From NCBI RefSeq assembly GCF_002001015.1, contig NZ_MUNO01000017.1, forward strand, positions 226,212-290,211: DNA of 64,000 nt, read 5' to 3'. Each line of letters begins with the position of its first letter. The stretch's first letter is position 1. This DNA comes from Polaromonas sp. A23 (GTDB taxonomy: Bacteria; Pseudomonadota; Gammaproteobacteria; Burkholderiales; Burkholderiaceae_C). Positions 60,659 through 64,000 of the stretch are shown piece after piece. The position numbers and the translations under genes are program-made. Under the pieces are notes generated by a model. That model had not been told where the DNA came from. It was given only the letters and a program-made list of their open reading frames with translations, and made no database searches.

Positions 60659-61102
60659 ATGAATATTTTTGAAGCCCTCCGCATCAGCCACGATACCCAG
60701 CGCGGCCTGGCCGACAGCCTGATCAAAACATCCGGAGACAGTAAGGAGCGCAGCCTGCTTTTTAATGAACTCAAGGCCGAGCTGGCAGCGCATGCGGCTG
60801 CGGAAGAGCGTTTTTTCTATGTGCCGCTGATCAAACATGACATGACGCAGGAGCCTTCGCGCCACGGCATTGCCGAACACCATGAAATGGATAAGTTGGT
60901 GGAGAAGCTGGAAGAGATCGACTTCAGCTCCCCGGCCTGGATTGCCGCTGCCAAAGAGTTGCACCACAAGGTTTTTCATCATCTGAGCGACGAAGAGCAG
61001 GGCATTTTTCAACTTGCCGGAAAAGTGCTGGGCGAGGCTGAAAAAATCTCGCTGGCCAAAGGCTACGAAGGCGAGTTTGTGTCGCAGCGCATCAAGGCCT
61101 GA
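60659..61102 (+). CDS. Hemerythrin-like domain protein
   Basis: 147-residue four-helix protein with the His/Glu pattern of a di-iron hemerythrin: ISHDTQRG, HAAAEERFFYVPL, AEHHEMDKLV and KELHHKVFHHLSDEEQGIFQ. Likely binds or senses O2, NO or iron. Its 132-bp upstream region carries no recognised operator. Single gene. Confidence 0.88.
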   Translation: MNIFEALRISHDTQRGLADSLIKTSGDSKERSLLFNELKAELAAHAAAEERFFYVPLIKHDMTQEPSRHGIAEHHEMDKLVEKLEEIDFSSPAWIAAAKELHHKVFHHLSDEEQGIFQLAGKVLGEAEKISLAKGYEGEFVSQRIKA

Positions 61103-61238
61103 GCACCCATCCGGGCGTCATCTCTTCCGGGGTTCCTGCAGGGTAAGGGTTGAACAACATAACCCGTGCCTTGCCAGCGGAACGCAGGTCAACACCTGCA
61201 AGCTGCAGGGCGCTGCGACCAGTTGGCGTGCAGTAGTC

Positions 61239-63263
61239 TCAGGGCAATTTTTCGTCCGGAGGCGGCGCAGAGGCGTCACGCGGCCCCACCGTGCCCAGCC
61301 TGGCCTTGAGCGACTGGGGTTGCCCGGTCAGCAGGGCGGCGTAGTTGGTGGTGTTGGACAGCACTTTCTTGACGTAGTCGCGCGTTTCGGCAAAGGGCAC
61401 GTTCTCAGCCCAGATGGCCGCTTCCATCACCGGTCCGTTGCGCCAATTGCGCGGCCTGCCGGGGCCGGCGTTGTAGGCTGCCGCAGCCAGCGCCATGGAG
61501 CCGCCGAAGTCGTCCAGCGCGCGTTTGAGGTAGGCCGTGCCGATGACGATGTTGGTATCGCGGTTGTTGATCTGGTTTGCAGTGAATCCCGTCAGGCCGA
61601 TATGACGTGCCGTTTCACGGGCGGTGGCTGGCATGACCTGCATCAGGCCTGAAGCGCCCACGCCCGAACGCGCATCCATGATGAAGCGCGATTCCTGACG
61701 GATCAGGCCGTACACATAGGCCGGGTCCAGGCCGATGCTCTGGCTGCGCTGGAGGACCGCTTCGCGATAAGGGGTGGGAAAGCGCTGCTCGAAGTCCATC
61801 GCTGTCGGGGTGCGTTCGCTGGTGTTGATGCAGCGATCCCAGATGGCACGGTCGCAGGCAAACTGGGCGGCAGCCAGCAATTCACGCTCGTCCAGGCCGC
61901 CGCGCTGGTGCAGGTTGGTGCTGTAGTTCCATTCGCGCACGCCTTCCGGACGCAGGCCCATGGAAATGGCGTAGGCCGCGCGGTTCAAACCGGCGTTCAG
62001 GCGCGCAGCTTCTTTTTCTTCCGGCGTCACGGCGGGTGGCTTGGCGGGCGCGGTGATTTTCTGGCCCAGCTCTTCGAGGGCCAGTTGTTCGTAGAAGCCA
62101 CGCACGGATGCAATCGATTGCAAAAGGGCCAGCGCCTCCGCGCGTTGCGGTGGCACCGGCGCGCTCGCTGCGGCGGCTGGCGCATTGCTCAGGAGCGCAC
62201 GTGCTTTCCAGTAAACCCAGGTGGGTTGCTTGCGAGCTTCTTCGCTCATGGAATTGATGGCACCCAGCACCAGGGACCAGCGCGGTGTGCTGCCGGCGCG
62301 CAATGCAGCGCGCGCTTTCCAGCCCAACATGTCGTCGCTCAGGTCGGCGTCCTTGCTGACCTTCGCAAAGTAGCCCAAGGCCTCGTTGCTCAACTTGCTG
62401 GCGGCCTGCCTGCCGATGGCACCCCACACCCAGTTGCGCTCTTCGCCGGCGAGTTGCATGCCCCACTTGTCTTCGACAAAACGTGCAGCGCCGTCGGCGT
62501 CGGTGCTCGCCAGTTTCACCAGTGCCAGCACGATGATCTCCCGGCGAACGTCCCTGACGGCGATCATCTTGCTCGACAGGAATTTGGCGGGGCTGGCGTT
62601 CAGCTCCGTCACCAGGTTCAGGGCTTCGGGGGCGATGATTTCAACAGCGTCGCGCGCGGCGCGCGGCCGGTTCGCTTCCATGGCCAGGCGGGCCTTGACC
62701 CAGACGTCATGGGTTGAAAGGTTTTTGTTGCCCACCAGCCGCGAGGCCGCAGAAGTGCAGCCGTCGCTTGCCTCGCGCTGGGCCAGCCAGTTCTTGCGAA
62801 TTTCTTCGGCAATGCGGATATCTGCGCCGGGATTTTTCAGGTGCTCGATCAGCAGCGCATAGCAACGCACGTCTTTGTCATCGCCCATGCGGTAGTTGGG
62901 GTATTCGGCAGCAAACGCGGTCCAGTCGCGACGCTGGCCGAGCAGCAGCAACCAGTCGTTGCGCAGCCGGTCTTCCTGGTAGCTGCCGGCGTAGCGGGCC
63001 ATGAAGTCCTGCACTTCCTGGGTGCTGGCTTCACCCAGCCGCGTCCGCAGTTCCCAGTAGGCGGCCCAAGGCTCCAGAGCATGGCCGCGCGCCTGGGGCA
63101 GCAGCTGGGTCAGCCTGTTTTTGTCACCACGTTTGAAGGCCTGGTTCATCTCGAGCAGCACGTCGTCGCCGCGTGAACCGTTGTTTTGCGCCCATGTCGG
63201 CGTCAGTACAAGAAAGCAGGAGAGGCCCGAAATCAGGGCTGTACGAATAAAGTTGGATAGCAT
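61239..63263 (-). CDS. Soluble lytic murein transglycosylase (Slt70-like)
   Basis: 674-residue periplasmic enzyme cleaving the MurNAc-GlcNAc bond. Signal peptide (ALISGLSCFLVLTPTWA), a long alpha-superhelical U-domain (residues about 30-490) and a C-terminal SLT domain: LIRQESRFIMDARSGVGASGLMQVMPATARE (catalytic Glu in QESRF; GLMQVMPATA) and AAAYNAGPGRPRNW. Divergent from the cyclo-ligase gene by 9 nt. Confidence 0.93.
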   Translation of the reverse strand: MLSNFIRTALISGLSCFLVLTPTWAQNNGSRGDDVLLEMNQAFKRGDKNRLTQLLPQARGHALEPWAAYWELRTRLGEASTQEVQDFMARYAGSYQEDRLRNDWLLLLGQRRDWTAFAAEYPNYRMGDDKDVRCYALLIEHLKNPGADIRIAEEIRKNWLAQREASDGCTSAASRLVGNKNLSTHDVWVKARLAMEANRPRAARDAVEIIAPEALNLVTELNASPAKFLSSKMIAVRDVRREIIVLALVKLASTDADGAARFVEDKWGMQLAGEERNWVWGAIGRQAASKLSNEALGYFAKVSKDADLSDDMLGWKARAALRAGSTPRWSLVLGAINSMSEEARKQPTWVYWKARALLSNAPAAAASAPVPPQRAEALALLQSIASVRGFYEQLALEELGQKITAPAKPPAVTPEEKEAARLNAGLNRAAYAISMGLRPEGVREWNYSTNLHQRGGLDERELLAAAQFACDRAIWDRCINTSERTPTAMDFEQRFPTPYREAVLQRSQSIGLDPAYVYGLIRQESRFIMDARSGVGASGLMQVMPATARETARHIGLTGFTANQINNRDTNIVIGTAYLKRALDDFGGSMALAAAAYNAGPGRPRNWRNGPVMEAAIWAENVPFAETRDYVKKVLSNTTNYAALLTGQPQSLKARLGTVGPRDASAPPPDEKLP

Positions 63264-63272
63264 CGGGTCATT

Positions 63273-63911
63273 ATGGACAAATTAACTGCACGAAAGGCCT
63301 TGATTGAGCAACGCCTGAACCTGTCGGATCGTCTACAGCGCGCCGACCTGTTGCAACGGGTCATGCGAATCTGGCTGGTGGGTCGCGAAGACGCTGTGAT
63401 TGGGGCCTATTGGCCGATCAAGGGAGAGTTTGATCCGCTGCCTGCGTTGTACCGCTGGCAGGAAGACGCCATTTTAAGCCAGGAGTCAGAAGGAAATCAC
63501 GGCCAGGCCCTTGAAGGACGGGCGGAGATAGCTACTGAAAACATAGCAAACCGCTCACCGCGCAAGATCGGCCTGCCGGTGGTCAACAAGGTCCACAAGA
63601 CCCTGACCTTCCATGCCTGGTACCCGGGCTGCCCGATGGAAGAGGACGCGTACGGCATCCCCAAGCCCAAGGACACCGAGGTGATCGTTCCGACCCTGCT
63701 GTTTGTGCCCTGCGTCGGTTACGGCCCGGGTGGTTTCCGGCTTGGTTACGGTGGTGGCTTTTACGACCGCACGCTTGCAACGCTGCAGCCCAAGCCGTTC
63801 ACCGTGGGGCTGGGCTACAGCCACGGGTGGCTGCCGGATCTGGAGCCGGAACCGCATGATGTGCCGCTGGATGCGATTCTTAATGACAAAGGGGTGGTTT
63901 GGCCGGTGTGA
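63273..63911 (+). CDS. 5-formyltetrahydrofolate cyclo-ligase
   Basis: ATP-dependent conversion of 5-formyl-THF to 5,10-methenyl-THF. 212 residues; LVGREDAVIGAYWPIKGEFD and the ATP loop VPCVGYGPGGFRLGYGGGFYDRTL are typical. Between residues about 68 and 95 lies a low-conservation insertion (SQESEGNHGQALEGRAEIAT) that includes a 17-nt palindrome copy. ATG 63273. Confidence 0.9.
   Translation: MDKLTARKALIEQRLNLSDRLQRADLLQRVMRIWLVGREDAVIGAYWPIKGEFDPLPALYRWQEDAILSQESEGNHGQALEGRAEIATENIANRSPRKIGLPVVNKVHKTLTFHAWYPGCPMEEDAYGIPKPKDTEVIVPTLLFVPCVGYGPGGFRLGYGGGFYDRTLATLQPKPFTVGLGYSHGWLPDLEPEPHDVPLDAILNDKGVVWPV
63531..63547. repeat. 17-nt palindrome copy (in the cyclo-ligase gene)
   Basis: GCTACTGAAAACATAGC; encodes ATENIA within the insertion loop. 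Confidence 0.6.
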
Positions 63912-64000
63912 TTGTTGGATTTTGTCGCTTGCATCACGCTGCGGCTGTTGTTCGCTCTGGACAGTAGGACGGACTCCCCACTCCCACCCCTAACCCCTCC

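Noticed and set aside
63912..64000. Window end examined for a gene or terminator
   Set aside because: Only 89 bp remain after the cyclo-ligase stop; no stem with a T-run and no coding frame with support.

Overview
The window reads as about 64 kb of chromosome from a GC-rich betaproteobacterium, most likely Burkholderiales, family Comamonadaceae (Polaromonas/Rhodoferax/Variovorax-like). This is inferred from gene content and order (ahcY-tlyA-metF, rplM-rpsI, ybeY-phoH next to ruvAB, paaABCDE, otsB-GH15-otsA), from GTG/TTG starts, and from repeat families I associate with that group. No rRNA, tRNA, CRISPR array, IS element, prophage or integrase gene was recognised.

Layout. 1-5.0 kb: methyl-cycle and folate genes (ahcY end, TlyA-type methyltransferase, metF), an RlpA-like lipoprotein, an acetyltransferase and a BON-domain protein. 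5.0-9.3 kb: a same-strand run of small, AT-richer genes of mostly unknown function. It contains a well-formed integron attC site (8720-8791), a second cassette-boundary core site (9206-9212), a half attC (7684-7709), a HEPN/AbiU2-like gene and a two-helix membrane gene broken by an amber codon: a remnant gene-cassette array without integrase. 9.5-12.6 kb: a GbsR/MarR-type regulator and cytochrome bd (CioAB-type) oxidase genes with a visible promoter and operator-like repeat. 13-16.7 kb: paaABCDE (phenylacetyl-CoA epoxidase) behind a perfect 28-bp palindrome. 16.8-21.8 kb: a receiver/pseudo-cyclase/Ser-Thr kinase fusion, rlmJ and a second, membrane-anchored kinase. 22-30.6 kb: rplM-rpsI, DUF6776-like protein, bactofilin, erpA, anmK, M23 peptidase, tyrS, CDF transporter, dtd. 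30.7-37.1 kb: ybeY, phoH-like gene, ruvAB, and an adaptor/permease/ATPase efflux operon with an FNR-type box. 37.1-38.9 kb: a yhhN remnant and a rhomboid protease. 38.9-41.3 kb: a second run of small genes of foreign composition with cassette core sites and a 57-bp attC candidate. 41.6-49.3 kb: an oxygenase-like protein, a sterol-desaturase/YhhN fusion, a DSD1-type PLP enzyme, a phosphatase, a DUF4136 lipoprotein, ttcA, folB and a pteridine-reductase-like SDR. 49.3-52.8 kb: MidA-like methyltransferase, a 0.55-kb inverted repeat, DUF2905, ROK kinase and a zinc-ribbon membrane protein. 52.8-57 kb: trehalose operon. 57-64 kb: cca, NIPSNAP, GST, NDUFA9-like, hemerythrin, lytic transglycosylase and 5-formyl-THF cyclo-ligase.

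Three repeat families decorate this otherwise conventional chromosome: a 17-nt palindrome (about GCTAYTGNTTTGATAGC, nine copies, all inside coding sequences or at a gene end), a 90-180-bp GC-rich element lying just 3' of, or overlapping, the stop codon of four minus-strand genes, and a short companion motif (CCTTCGACAAGCTCAGGACG type) beside two of them. The most novel material is in the two cassette-like arrays, the pseudo-cyclase kinase and the desaturase/YhhN fusion.
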